A program made the position numbers and the translations under genes. Under the pieces are notes generated by a model. It did no database searches, had not been told where the DNA came from, and was given only the letters and a program-made list of their open reading frames with translations. From Rhizobium sp. 16-449-1b (GTDB lineage Bacteria; Pseudomonadota; Alphaproteobacteria; Rhizobiales; Rhizobiaceae): a stretch of 64,000 nt of DNA. Positions 43,733 through 51,945 of the stretch are shown here, piece by piece. The stretch covers positions 124,001-188,000 of the forward strand of contig NZ_JAGHMH010000002.1 in the NCBI RefSeq assembly GCF_017741935.1. Reading direction: 5' to 3'. Each line of letters opens with the position of its first letter. Positions within the stretch are counted from its first letter, which is position 1.

Positions 43733-44989
43733 TCAGCCCCGGAACGCAACTTCCAGGTTTTGCCGGTCCTGCGCGACCACCCGGCAATGCGTCTCGAAAC
43801 CTTCGCCCTTGATCATCAATACGAACTCGGTCGGAATGCCGGTGGAGCTCGAAACCGAGAGTGCGGCGCTGTCGGCGCCGAGCGAGCGGATGGTGCAGTC
43901 GATCGTCGAGCGGCGGTCGTTGAAGAGGATCGAGCCGGCCTTCAGCACCCGCCGGCGCGCGCCGCTCGGCTGATCCGAGCTGATCGATTGCCAGCAGAGG
44001 CAGCGGTTGCGACCGCTGCGCTTGGCCTCGTACATGGCGGCATCCGCCTGGGCCAGCAGCGTGTCGATCTCCTTGCAGACGATCGAGAGCGCCGAAATCC
44101 CGAAGCTCGCCGTGACGTCAAGCGAGCCGAACTCGCCGACGATCGGCTCGGCCGAAATCGCCGCCCGCAGCCTCTCGGCCACAACAAGCGCGCCCTCGCG
44201 GTCGACATTGGGCAGGATGATCGCGAATTCCTCGCCACCAAGGCGGCCAAAGAGGTCGCCGCTTCGAAGCACCGAGCGGCAGATCGAAGACACCGCCTTC
44301 AACACCTCGTCGCCAGCCGCGTGGCCATGCGTGTCGTTCACGGTCTTGAAGTGGTCGATATCAAGCACGATGCAGGCGAGGCTTTTCTGGCTGCGCAGCG
44401 CAGCCCCGATCAGCTGGTCGGTCTCTTCCTTGAAGGCGCGGCGCGTCAGGCCCTCGGTCAGGCTGTCGGTCGCCGCCGATTGCATCAGTTCGATGCGGTC
44501 CATGGCTACGCCGGCAATCTCTTCAAGAACCGTGAGATCCTTGCGCCCGAAGGAGCGCGCCGTGCGGTCGATGGCGCAGACGGTGCCGACCGTGTGGCCG
44601 CTCTTGGTGCGCAGCGGAACGCCGGCATAAAAGCGGATATGATTTTCACCCGTTACTGCGGGGTGGGCGGCAAAGCGCGGGTCGCGCGTCGCGTCGGGCA
44701 CGATCACGGCTGTATCGAGGTCCACCACAAAGCGGCAGAAGGAATCCTCGCGCGGCACTTCGCTGTTCGAGAGACCGGAGCAGGCCTTGTACCACTGGCG
44801 GTGCGCGTCGATCAGCGAGACAAGGCCGATGTCGACGGTGAACACTTCCTTGATCAGCCGAACGATCCGCTCGAAGCCTTCATCGCGCGGCGAATCGAGC
44901 AGGTCGAGCTGCTCCAGCGCCGCCAGGCGCTCGAGTTCCCGCTGTTTCACATCTGCGGAAGACGTACCGAATGCGCGCGCAACAGCCAT
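43733..44989 (-). CDS. GAF-GGDEF-PilZ diguanylate cyclase
   Basis: 418 residues from the ATG at 44989 (GGGGAG about 10 nt upstream; GTG at 45007 is an alternative). The GAF domain spans ~15-160 (FTVDIGLVSLIDAHRQWYKACSGL, AGVPLRTKSGHTVGTVCAID). GGDEF spans ~165-330 with an active GGEEF motif. RSGD lies exactly five residues before it, the inhibitory I-site RxxD. The last ~75 residues (RRRVLKAGSILFNDRRSTID ... VEVAFRG-like end) resemble a PilZ domain with a degenerate c-di-GMP motif. It makes c-di-GMP in response to a GAF-sensed signal. No membrane segment. Signal unknown. Confidence 0.88.
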   Translation of the reverse strand: MAVARAFGTSSADVKQRELERLAALEQLDLLDSPRDEGFERIVRLIKEVFTVDIGLVSLIDAHRQWYKACSGLSNSEVPREDSFCRFVVDLDTAVIVPDATRDPRFAAHPAVTGENHIRFYAGVPLRTKSGHTVGTVCAIDRTARSFGRKDLTVLEEIAGVAMDRIELMQSAATDSLTEGLTRRAFKEETDQLIGAALRSQKSLACIVLDIDHFKTVNDTHGHAAGDEVLKAVSSICRSVLRSGDLFGRLGGEEFAIILPNVDREGALVVAERLRAAISAEPIVGEFGSLDVTASFGISALSIVCKEIDTLLAQADAAMYEAKRSGRNRCLCWQSISSDQPSGARRRVLKAGSILFNDRRSTIDCTIRSLGADSAALSVSSSTGIPTEFVLMIKGEGFETHCRVVAQDRQNLEVAFRG

Positions 44990-45101
44990 TGCAAACGTGC
45001 TCCCCACCTAAGTCCGTGTATGAGATGCCTCGCACAAAATCATGAACAAATGAATATTATGCATCCCCGGTTCTCATGGGTGAAGGTCGCGGGCAGGGGT
45101 G

Positions 45102-45563
45102 TCAAGGTTTCGGATAGGGGCTCCCATCCTTGTGAACGAACCGGCCATCGGCGTTTGCGCTCATCATGTCGATGTCTGAGCAGGTGGTGAGATCGGCCAT
45201 GTCCCGCGAGCCGATCTCCAGATAGATCGCCACCGCATCGGACCGATTGATCAGGTGATGGCCGTTGCCGGTGTTCTTCGGAAACGCCGCGCAATCCCCG
45301 GCGCGAAGCGGCATCTCGCCTTCATCCTCGACCAGCACCACCTCGCCCGAGAGCACATAGACGAACTCGTCCTCATGCGAATGCCAGTGCCGCTGGCTCG
45401 ACCAGTTTCCCGGCGGCAGGTGCATGAGGTTGATGCCGAAATCGGAAAGCCCGCCGGCGTCACCCAGCCGCTGGCGGATCCGCTCGGCGCAGGCCGCCGC
45501 GTGTGGCTCCGGATAAGGCGAGCCCTTGACGCGGGCTACGGTTGCGACGTCGATCTTCGGCAT
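45102..45563 (-). CDS. Cupin-domain protein
   Basis: 153 residues with a single conserved beta-barrel cupin: motif 1 RHWHSHEDEFVYVLSGEVVLVEDEGE (His/His/Glu metal ligands) and motif 2 NTGNGHHLINRSDAVAI. DAGDCAAF-like turn (LRAGDCAAFPKNT) between them. Members bind a divalent metal and act as dioxygenases, isomerases or sugar-binding proteins; no specific activity can be assigned. It is on the same strand as the DUF1801 gene 51 bp upstream and may be co-transcribed. Confidence 0.82.
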   Translation of the reverse strand: MPKIDVATVARVKGSPYPEPHAAACAERIRQRLGDAGGLSDFGINLMHLPPGNWSSQRHWHSHEDEFVYVLSGEVVLVEDEGEMPLRAGDCAAFPKNTGNGHHLINRSDAVAIYLEIGSRDMADLTTCSDIDMMSANADGRFVHKDGSPYPKP

Positions 45564-45614
45564 GGGACTATCCTCCGCAACGTGTGTTCGGCGGGTGGTT
45601 GGCGGGCCGCCCGC

Positions 45615-46037
45615 TCAACCGCCCTTTGGCTTTTTCGTGGCCTTCGTCATGTTGAGCGCGATTGCCGCCCGCACGAGTTCCGTAAGCGCTGGCGCGTCGA
45701 TCGTGTCTCCCTCGTGGAAGTCGATGGCGCGCCGGGCATTGCCCTCCAGGCTGGCGTTGAACAGACCGGATGGATCGTCGAGCGATGCGCCCTTGGCGAA
45801 GGTCAGCTTCACGGCGGTCTTGTAGGTCTCCCCGGTGCAGATGATGCCGGAACGCTCCCAAACCGGAACGCCGCGCCACTTCCACGTCTCGATCACCTCT
45901 GGATCGGCGTCCCGGATGATGCGCCGGGCATTCGCCAGCATCGCGCCGCGCCAGTCCGTCAGCTCCGCGATCCGCTGGTCGATCAGCTTTGATGCATCGG
46001 CTTCCTCGCCCGCGGCACCCTTGGTCTTCTCCGCCAT
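45615..46037 (-). CDS. DUF1801 domain protein
   Basis: 140 residues. DUF1801/YdhG-like features: LIDQRIAELTDWRGAMLANARRIIRDADPEVIETWKWRGVPVWERSGIICTG, then YKTAVKLTFAKGASLDDPSGLFNASLEG. The family is related to iron-chaperone-like YdhG proteins of unsettled function. It precedes the cupin gene on the same strand and is divergent from the FAD-linked oxidase at 46173. Confidence 0.82.
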   Translation of the reverse strand: MAEKTKGAAGEEADASKLIDQRIAELTDWRGAMLANARRIIRDADPEVIETWKWRGVPVWERSGIICTGETYKTAVKLTFAKGASLDDPSGLFNASLEGNARRAIDFHEGDTIDAPALTELVRAAIALNMTKATKKPKGG

Positions 46038-46172
46038 TCCACCCTCCCCGTCGATAAGCTTATGCGAATACTGCGCAATCTAGGAGATTCGCGGCCGAGG
46101 GGAAGAGGGTTTCCTTTGTCTCCGCCTCCATCGTCGTGCTACCAATCCTGCGGGATTCTAGGAGGTTCATTC

Positions 46173-47423
46173 ATGACGCAGGTGCCTGCCGCCAATTGGG
46201 CGGAAAGCTTTCACTATGGTTTCAAGGACTGCCATTACCCGTCCTCGCTCGAGGAGATAAGCGCGATCGTGGCGCGGTCGGCGGCGGTAAAGACGCTCGG
46301 CTCGCGCCACTCGTTCAACGCCATCGTCGATGGCAGTTCCGCCATGTCGCTCGAGCGGATGCCGATCAATCCTGTCGTCGAGGGTAGCGGCAACCAGGTC
46401 TCGGTCGCCGGCCACTGCACTTACGGCGAGCTCGCGCTCTTCCTGCAGCGCCACCAGCTCGCCATCCACAATCTCGCCTCCCTTCCGCACATCTCGATCG
46501 CCGGCGCGATCGCCACCGCGACGCATGGCTCGGGCGATGGCAACGGCAATCTGGCCACGGCGGTCTCCGGCCTCGAATTCGTCGCCGGCGATGGCAGCCT
46601 TGTGAAGGTGAAGCGCGGCGACGCCGATTTCGAAGGCATGGTCGTGCATCTGGGCGCGCTCGGCGTCGTCACCCGCGTGACGCTCGATGTCCAGCCGGAG
46701 TTCCAGGTTGCCCAGCACGTCTATGAGGGACTGAGCTGGGATGCGCTCTTGTCCAATCTCGATGCCATCATGGCGGCGGCCTATAGCGTCAGCGTCTTCA
46801 CCCAATGGGGCGAGAAGGCCGGCGCGGTCTGGCTGAAGGAAACGGAAAAGAGCGGCAATCATCCGGATGCCCTGCACGGCGCGGTCAATGCCGACATCAA
46901 GCGCCATCCGATCATCGGCCTCGACGCCGAAAACGCCACCGAGCAGCTAGGCGCCTTCGGCCGCTGGTCGGACCGGCTGCCGCATTTCAAGATGGGTTTT
47001 ACCCCAAGCAGCGGCGCCGAGATCCAGTCCGAATATCATGTGCCCCGCAAGCACGGCGCCGCCGCCGTCGAGGCGCTCTTGTCGATCCGCCCGAGATTCG
47101 CGCATCTCGTCCAATCAGGCGAACTCCGCACCGTCGCCGCCGACAGCCTGTGGCTCAGCCCGCAGTTTAATCGCGATACGCTGTCGATCCACTTCACCTG
47201 GGTTCGCGACCAGGCGGCGGTCGATGCCGCCGCCGCCGAGATCGAGCAGGCCTTGGCGCCGTTCTCACCTCTGCCGCACTGGGGCAAGGTCTTCACCCGC
47301 CAGCATATCGGCAGGAACTACGCGAAGCTTCCCGACTTCGCCCGCCTTCGCGAACGCATGGACCCGGAACGCAAGTTCTCCAATCCGTGGCTGGAAGAGG
47401 TTGTCTTCGGCACGACGAACTAA
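46173..47423 (+). CDS. FAD-linked alditol/sugar-lactone oxidase
   Basis: 416 residues from the ATG at 46173, with GGAGG 7 nt upstream. The PCMH FAD-binding domain is N-terminal (VKTLGSRHSFNAIVDG, VSVAGHCTYGELALFLQRH, ASLPHISIAGAIATATHGSG, where the His of HSFN and HGSG contacts flavin). The C-terminal ALO-type domain ends HIGRNYAKLPDFARLRERMDPERKFSNPWLEE. It resembles alditol (xylitol/sorbitol) oxidases of the D-arabinono-1,4-lactone oxidase family, which oxidise polyols with O2. Single-gene unit, divergent from DUF1801. Confidence 0.86.
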   Translation: MTQVPAANWAESFHYGFKDCHYPSSLEEISAIVARSAAVKTLGSRHSFNAIVDGSSAMSLERMPINPVVEGSGNQVSVAGHCTYGELALFLQRHQLAIHNLASLPHISIAGAIATATHGSGDGNGNLATAVSGLEFVAGDGSLVKVKRGDADFEGMVVHLGALGVVTRVTLDVQPEFQVAQHVYEGLSWDALLSNLDAIMAAAYSVSVFTQWGEKAGAVWLKETEKSGNHPDALHGAVNADIKRHPIIGLDAENATEQLGAFGRWSDRLPHFKMGFTPSSGAEIQSEYHVPRKHGAAAVEALLSIRPRFAHLVQSGELRTVAADSLWLSPQFNRDTLSIHFTWVRDQAAVDAAAAEIEQALAPFSPLPHWGKVFTRQHIGRNYAKLPDFARLRERMDPERKFSNPWLEEVVFGTTN

Positions 47424-47518
47424 GCGCGATTGTGCGGCATCTTGCCGGCGTTGGCGCTCGCCGCCGCGCCGGTATATGCTGTTGCGATCAAGCAGCTCCG
47501 CTGGTCCTGGGGGGTGTT

Positions 47519-47983
47519 CTACAGATCGTGCGTTTCCGCTCGATAGCCCCTCTCGATCCGCTCGATCAATAAGGGAAGGCTGATGATGCCCCGAACGGGA
47601 TATCTTTTTTCGTTATCGCTCAGCCCACGGGTCAACATCACTTCCGTTTCTCCGTCCCACAGCCACCAGGGTCCCCTGTTTCCCGCTCTATCCCGCGTAT
47701 TCGCGCGAAAAGTAGGGAAAGGCGAATTTGCATCGGTGACTTCGCTGTTGCCGACTATCGTCAGCAGGCCTTCGCCCACCGCTTTCTGGATAGGAAAGAA
47801 AGCGGAGAACAAGACATGGGTGGCAACCATCTCTGCCAGATTGTCGGGTTTGGAATTGTAGACGCTGTCAAAGACACGAAGCAGGTGGCCATATCTCGGA
47901 TGTCTGTGGGTGACCTGTGCGTAGGAGATCCCTTTGGAGGTGGCAATCTGGGCGACATCACCAACTTTTATGCGCTTGGCCAT
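47519..47983 (-). CDS. Imm26-like immunity protein (orphan)
   Basis: 154 residues from the ATG at 47983. Family-like segments: RIKVGDVAQIATSKGISYAQVTHRHPRYGHLLRVFDSVY, FFPIQKAVGEGLLTIVG, PWWLWDGETEVMLTRGLSDNEKRYPVRGIISLPLLIERIERG. It matches what I know of immunity protein 26, found with polymorphic toxins. No toxin gene is visible within several kilobases on either side, and the gene and its 270-bp upstream gap are more AT-rich than the neighbours. It may be an acquired orphan immunity gene (inference). Confidence 0.65.
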   Translation of the reverse strand: MAKRIKVGDVAQIATSKGISYAQVTHRHPRYGHLLRVFDSVYNSKPDNLAEMVATHVLFSAFFPIQKAVGEGLLTIVGNSEVTDANSPFPTFRANTRDRAGNRGPWWLWDGETEVMLTRGLSDNEKRYPVRGIISLPLLIERIERGYRAETHDL

Positions 47984-48256
47984 ACCGAAATACCTTTGAA
48001 TATCTTGCTGTCTCAATCGTGCGTCGCTCTTTTGCAAGCCCGCTCGCAATCGATGTGAATTTTGTGCAATCCATAGTAATTTAGCAGAGCTTGCTCCAAC
48101 CGTTCTCGCTTCTCTCCGCGCCACGTTACCTCGGGTCTGACTTGCCTCGGGCGGCGAGTTGCTTCAGCATTGTTCACCCGAACGAAGGCAGCGGTATCAG
48201 CGTTGCCGCGATGACAAAGGGGCATGTGTGCCCCCAATAGCTGAATGGAGTAGAGA

Positions 48257-48739
48257 TTGGCGGTCGCCTTCACCAAGGAAGAGAGCTTCGAGACGGCATC
48301 GGAAACGCTGATTCCCGATCGGCCGATCTCGCAACATCCGAACCTCGTCACCGAGGCCGGGTTGAAGGCGCTCGAGCTCAATCTTAGCCAAGCGCGCGAG
48401 GCCTATGAGGCGACCTTGGGGATCGACGACATCAACGAGCGCCGCCGCCAGGGTGCCGCGCCGTTGCGTGATGCCCGCTACTTCGCGGCCCGTCTCGGCA
48501 CCGCCCAGCTCATGCCCGCTCCCGCCTCCAGCAACAGCGTTGCCTTCGGCAGCCTCGTCACTTTCGAGCGCGAGGACGGGCGCGTGCAGACCTATCGCAT
48601 CGTCGGCGAGGACGAGGCCGATCCTAAGGCCGGGTCGATCTCTTACGTCTCGCCGGTGGCGCGCGTGCTGATCGGCAAAGCCGTCGGTGACGTGGTCGAT
48701 GCCGGTGGCCAGGAGCTTGAAATCATCGCGATCGCTTGA
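48257..48739 (+). CDS. GreA/GreB family transcription elongation factor
   Basis: 160 residues. It has a shortened N-terminal helical part (HPNLVTEAGLKALELNLSQAREAYEATLGIDDINERRRQGAAPLRDARYFAARLGTAQL across two helices) and a C-terminal FKBP-like GreA domain (SVAFGSLVTFEREDGRVQTYRIVGEDEADPKAGSISYVSPVARVLIGKAVGDVVD). Gre factors stimulate RNA cleavage by backtracked RNA polymerase. It starts at TTG with GGAG 6 nt upstream. The stop overlaps the convergent RNase H gene by 17 bp. It is distinct from canonical ~158-residue GreA with a long coiled coil, and probably a paralogue. Confidence 0.85.
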   Translation: MAVAFTKEESFETASETLIPDRPISQHPNLVTEAGLKALELNLSQAREAYEATLGIDDINERRRQGAAPLRDARYFAARLGTAQLMPAPASSNSVAFGSLVTFEREDGRVQTYRIVGEDEADPKAGSISYVSPVARVLIGKAVGDVVDAGGQELEIIAIA

Positions 48740-49259
48740 GCGGGGCTTTCACCGCGATCGACAGCCGCCCGCTATCCGCAAGCCTGTCGGCCCGCTCGTT
48801 TCCCTCCGTGCCGGCATGGCCCTTGCACCATGAAACGGTGATCGCCGTTGAGCGCGAGAGTGCCGCGTCGATCGCCCTCCACACATCGGCATCGGCGATG
48901 CCACGGCTTCTGAGCCGGCTATTGGCGGTGATCTTCTTGAAGCCGTTGTTGCGCCAGATCGGCCGCCACTCGTTGCAGCCCTTCACAGCGTAGACCGAAT
49001 CCGACCAGATCGTCACCACCACCGCCTCCGCCGCATGGGCGTTGACCCACCGCGCGGCCTCCAGGACGGCGGTCGCCTCCATCGCATTGTTGGCGGTCTC
49101 ATCAGCGCCGCCGTAACCGGATGCGATCTCGAGGCCGTCGCGGTAGACAGCGAAGCCCCAGCCGCCATTGCCGGAGCCGGGCTCGCAGCAGCCATCGGTG
49201 AAGATCTCAAGCTTGTCGTGAGCACAGATGGCGCGTGGGGCGTCGGGATTATCGGTCAT
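48723..49259 (-). CDS. rnhA: Ribonuclease HI family protein
   Basis: 178 residues. The RNase H fold has its catalytic acidic set: Asp22 (IFTDGCCEPGSG), Glu61 (NNAMEATAVLEA), Asp87 (IWSDSVYAVKG) and the late Asp in GNERADRLADSG. The basic loop ends in SWCKGHAGTEGN. It degrades the RNA of RNA-DNA hybrids. The sequence around VKGCNEWRPIWRNNGFKKITANSRLRSRG differs from the standard handle, so a second rnhA may exist elsewhere. It overlaps the convergent gre gene by 17 bp. Confidence 0.9.
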   Translation of the reverse strand: MTDNPDAPRAICAHDKLEIFTDGCCEPGSGNGGWGFAVYRDGLEIASGYGGADETANNAMEATAVLEAARWVNAHAAEAVVVTIWSDSVYAVKGCNEWRPIWRNNGFKKITANSRLRSRGIADADVWRAIDAALSRSTAITVSWCKGHAGTEGNERADRLADSGRLSIAVKAPLKRSR

Positions 49260-49360
49260 GTCGTCGGCGGAACGTCTGGCAAATCGGCGGGAAGGCGCAG
49301 CCTATCCGAAACGCCCGCGTCTGTCTTCCGGCCCTGTCTTCCGCCCCAGATAATGCCCGC

Positions 49361-51751
49361 CTACTTCGACGTCGAAACCACCTGCGGATAGAGCAACACC
49401 GTCTTCTGCTGCTTCTCATGCGCCGAAAGATAGCTCTCGCGCGCCGCCATCTTCACGCTCGGCTCGATATCCGGTTTGCCGAGAAGCAGCCCCTGCATCT
49501 GCTCGCAGCCCTCGTTGGTCACGATCTGGCGCTGCAGTTCGGTCTCCACGCCCTCCGTCACCACCTGTATCCCGAGGCTGTGGCCGAGCCCGATGATGGC
49601 CCGCACGATCGATCGGGCGGCGGCGTCGTGTTCGAGAATGCCGGTAAAGCTGCGGTCGACCTTGATCTTGTCGAAGGGCAGCGCCCTGAGGTTGGAGAGT
49701 GAGGAGAAGCCGGTGCCGAAGTCGTCCATGACGATGCGAACGCCGAGACCGTGCAGCCGCATCAGCGTCGAGATCGTCGCCACGCGGTCGCGGATGAAGG
49801 CGGCCTCGGTGATTTCGAGCTCCAGCCGCTGCGGCGCAAGTCCGGTCTCGTGCAGAATGGCGGCCACGCGATCGTAGAGATTGGGCAGCATGAACTGCAC
49901 CGGCGAGACGTTGACGGCGATCGTCAGCGGCTGCGGCCAGCGCGCCGCCTCGGTGCAGGCCTGGCGCAGCACCCATTCGCCGAGCTGCACGATGATGCCG
50001 CTCTCCTCGGCTATTCTGATGAAGACGTCTGGCTCGGAGCTTCCATGCCCCGGCCGGTTCCAGCGCATCAGCGCCTCGTAGCCGCTGATGTTGCCGGTGC
50101 GGCTGTCGAGGATCGGCTGGTAGTTGACGAAAAGCTGGTTGCGGGTGATCGCGTGGCGCAGCTCGTTTTCGATCTCGCGCCGCGCCTTGACGGCCGCATC
50201 CATTTCCGCGTCGAAGAAGCAGGCCTTGCCGCGCCCGGCATGCTTGGCGCGGTAGAGCGCGGTATCGGCATTGATGCAGAGAAGCTCGCCGGTATCGCCA
50301 TCGGCGGGATAGACCGCGATGCCGATGCTGACGCCGACGGCGGTCGGATCGCGGGCGACGTCCATTTCGGCGGCGACGCCCGCAAGGATCGCGTCGGCAA
50401 GGCCGCGCGCGCCATCGGGCTGTGGCTTGCCGCTCTGGATGATGGCGAACTCGTCGCCGCCAAGCCGCGCGATGGTGGCGCTGTCGTCGGCCACGCGTTG
50501 CAGGATCGAGGAGACCTTGCACAGAAGCCGGTCGCCCTCGGCATGGCCGAACAGGTCGTTGACGGCCTTGAAGCGATCGAGATCGAGATAGAAGACCGCC
50601 ACCTGCCCACGCTTGCGCTGCGCCACCTGGAGTGCTTGCCGCAGGCGCGTGTCGAAGAGAGAGCGGTTCGGAAGCCCGGTCAGCACGTCATGCTGGGCCA
50701 GATGCTCGATCATCTGCTCGGCGCGCTTGCGCTCCGTGAGGTCGCGCACGGCCAGGATATCGCAGCTGCGGCCGCGATAGATCATCCGCCGGAGCATGAG
50801 TTCGACCGGCAGTTCCGTCTCGCCGTGGGTGGTCAGAAGCGTCTCGTGGTGAACGCCGGATTGCAGTCCGCCCGGAGGCAGCAGCAGGAAGTCCGGTTTC
50901 TGGCCGCGCAATTCGTTGAGCTGCCAGCCGGACATCTCGAGAAAGCGCTCGTTGGCGTCGAGGATCATTCCCTCGTAAAGCACCAGCAGCCCCTCCATCG
51001 TGGCGTTCGCCAGGCCCTTGAGGTCGGTGAGGTGGCTGGCGAGGAAGACCATACCGAGCGATGCCAGAATAAGCGCCGTCGAGACCGCCATGACGATGGC
51101 CGCCAGCGCCTTCGGCTCGACGATGGCAGCCGTCACCTGCCGCCCCGGCTCGGGCAGCAGCGTGATGTAGCTCATCGACACGAAATGCGCGGCGGCGATC
51201 GCCAGCACCATTGCGGTTGCGGAAAGCAGCACGCGCTTGGAGCCGGATAGCGAACGGAAGATCAGGAAGGCAACGCCGGCAAGTGCCGCGCTGATGACGA
51301 GCGCCGAGAGTGTCGCCGTCGCGTTGAAGAGAATGTTGAACTGGCCCTCGACCGCCTGCATGCCCGTGAGGTGCATGGCGGTGATCCCGAGCGCCATCAG
51401 CGCGCCGCCCTGCGCGAATGCGAAGCGGCTGGTGCCCTCGGTGGCGACAAGCAGCGCCAGATAGGATACGCCGATGGCAATCACAACCGAGAGTGTGGTG
51501 AGCCCCAGCCCGTAGGCGATCGAATAGCCGCCGTCATAGGCGAGCATGGAAATGAAGTGGGTGGCCCAGATGCCGACGCCGATGGCGAAGGCGGACGCCA
51601 TGATCCAGTTGCGCTGCTGGGCGCGATCGCACTGCTGCGCGCGGAAAAGCAGCAGCATGGCGGTGAGGTTTCCGATGAAACAGACGACGACGGCGGCAAT
51701 GATCAAGCGCCAGTCATGATTGTCACGAATACAGGCGATCACGGTAAACAT
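49361..51751 (-). CDS. MHYT-GGDEF-EAL membrane c-di-GMP protein
   Basis: 796 residues from the ATG at 51751, with GGAGG 6 nt upstream. About seven N-terminal helices form an MHYT sensor (GIWATHFISMLAYDGG, ALGITAMHLTGMQAV, MVLAIAAAHFVSMSYI; the His/Met pairs may bind copper, O2, CO or NO). Then comes a PAS-like region (~260-370), GGDEF with LGGDEFAII but no RxxD I-site, and EAL with YEALMRWNRPG, NVSPVQF, LELEITEAAF, VMDDFGTGFSSL and KIKVDRSF intact. Both cyclase and phosphodiesterase activities are possible. The pairing with a separate GGDEF protein 5 kb away suggests dense c-di-GMP signalling. Confidence 0.92.
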   Translation of the reverse strand: MFTVIACIRDNHDWRLIIAAVVVCFIGNLTAMLLLFRAQQCDRAQQRNWIMASAFAIGVGIWATHFISMLAYDGGYSIAYGLGLTTLSVVIAIGVSYLALLVATEGTSRFAFAQGGALMALGITAMHLTGMQAVEGQFNILFNATATLSALVISAALAGVAFLIFRSLSGSKRVLLSATAMVLAIAAAHFVSMSYITLLPEPGRQVTAAIVEPKALAAIVMAVSTALILASLGMVFLASHLTDLKGLANATMEGLLVLYEGMILDANERFLEMSGWQLNELRGQKPDFLLLPPGGLQSGVHHETLLTTHGETELPVELMLRRMIYRGRSCDILAVRDLTERKRAEQMIEHLAQHDVLTGLPNRSLFDTRLRQALQVAQRKRGQVAVFYLDLDRFKAVNDLFGHAEGDRLLCKVSSILQRVADDSATIARLGGDEFAIIQSGKPQPDGARGLADAILAGVAAEMDVARDPTAVGVSIGIAVYPADGDTGELLCINADTALYRAKHAGRGKACFFDAEMDAAVKARREIENELRHAITRNQLFVNYQPILDSRTGNISGYEALMRWNRPGHGSSEPDVFIRIAEESGIIVQLGEWVLRQACTEAARWPQPLTIAVNVSPVQFMLPNLYDRVAAILHETGLAPQRLELEITEAAFIRDRVATISTLMRLHGLGVRIVMDDFGTGFSSLSNLRALPFDKIKVDRSFTGILEHDAAARSIVRAIIGLGHSLGIQVVTEGVETELQRQIVTNEGCEQMQGLLLGKPDIEPSVKMAARESYLSAHEKQQKTVLLYPQVVSTSK

Positions 51752-51945
51752 CAGCCACCTCCAGCACCAATCTCTGGAGGTTATCAAGCGTCGTCTTAAA
51801 TAACTATGAATTGCAAATTACAACTTTTCCATGCTCTGAACGAATGTTCTCGCAGAGTCTGGCGTGTGCCCGCATTTCGTTTTTCACCTCGAAAGCTGGC
51901 ATGCTTTGGTCTATCGTCCGGCAAAAATTCAAGAAGGAGTCGGAA

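Noticed and set aside
47984..48256. Minus-strand frame between the Imm26-like and gre genes
   Set aside because: It overlaps the gre coding region in antisense and has no ribosome site or recognisable motif.
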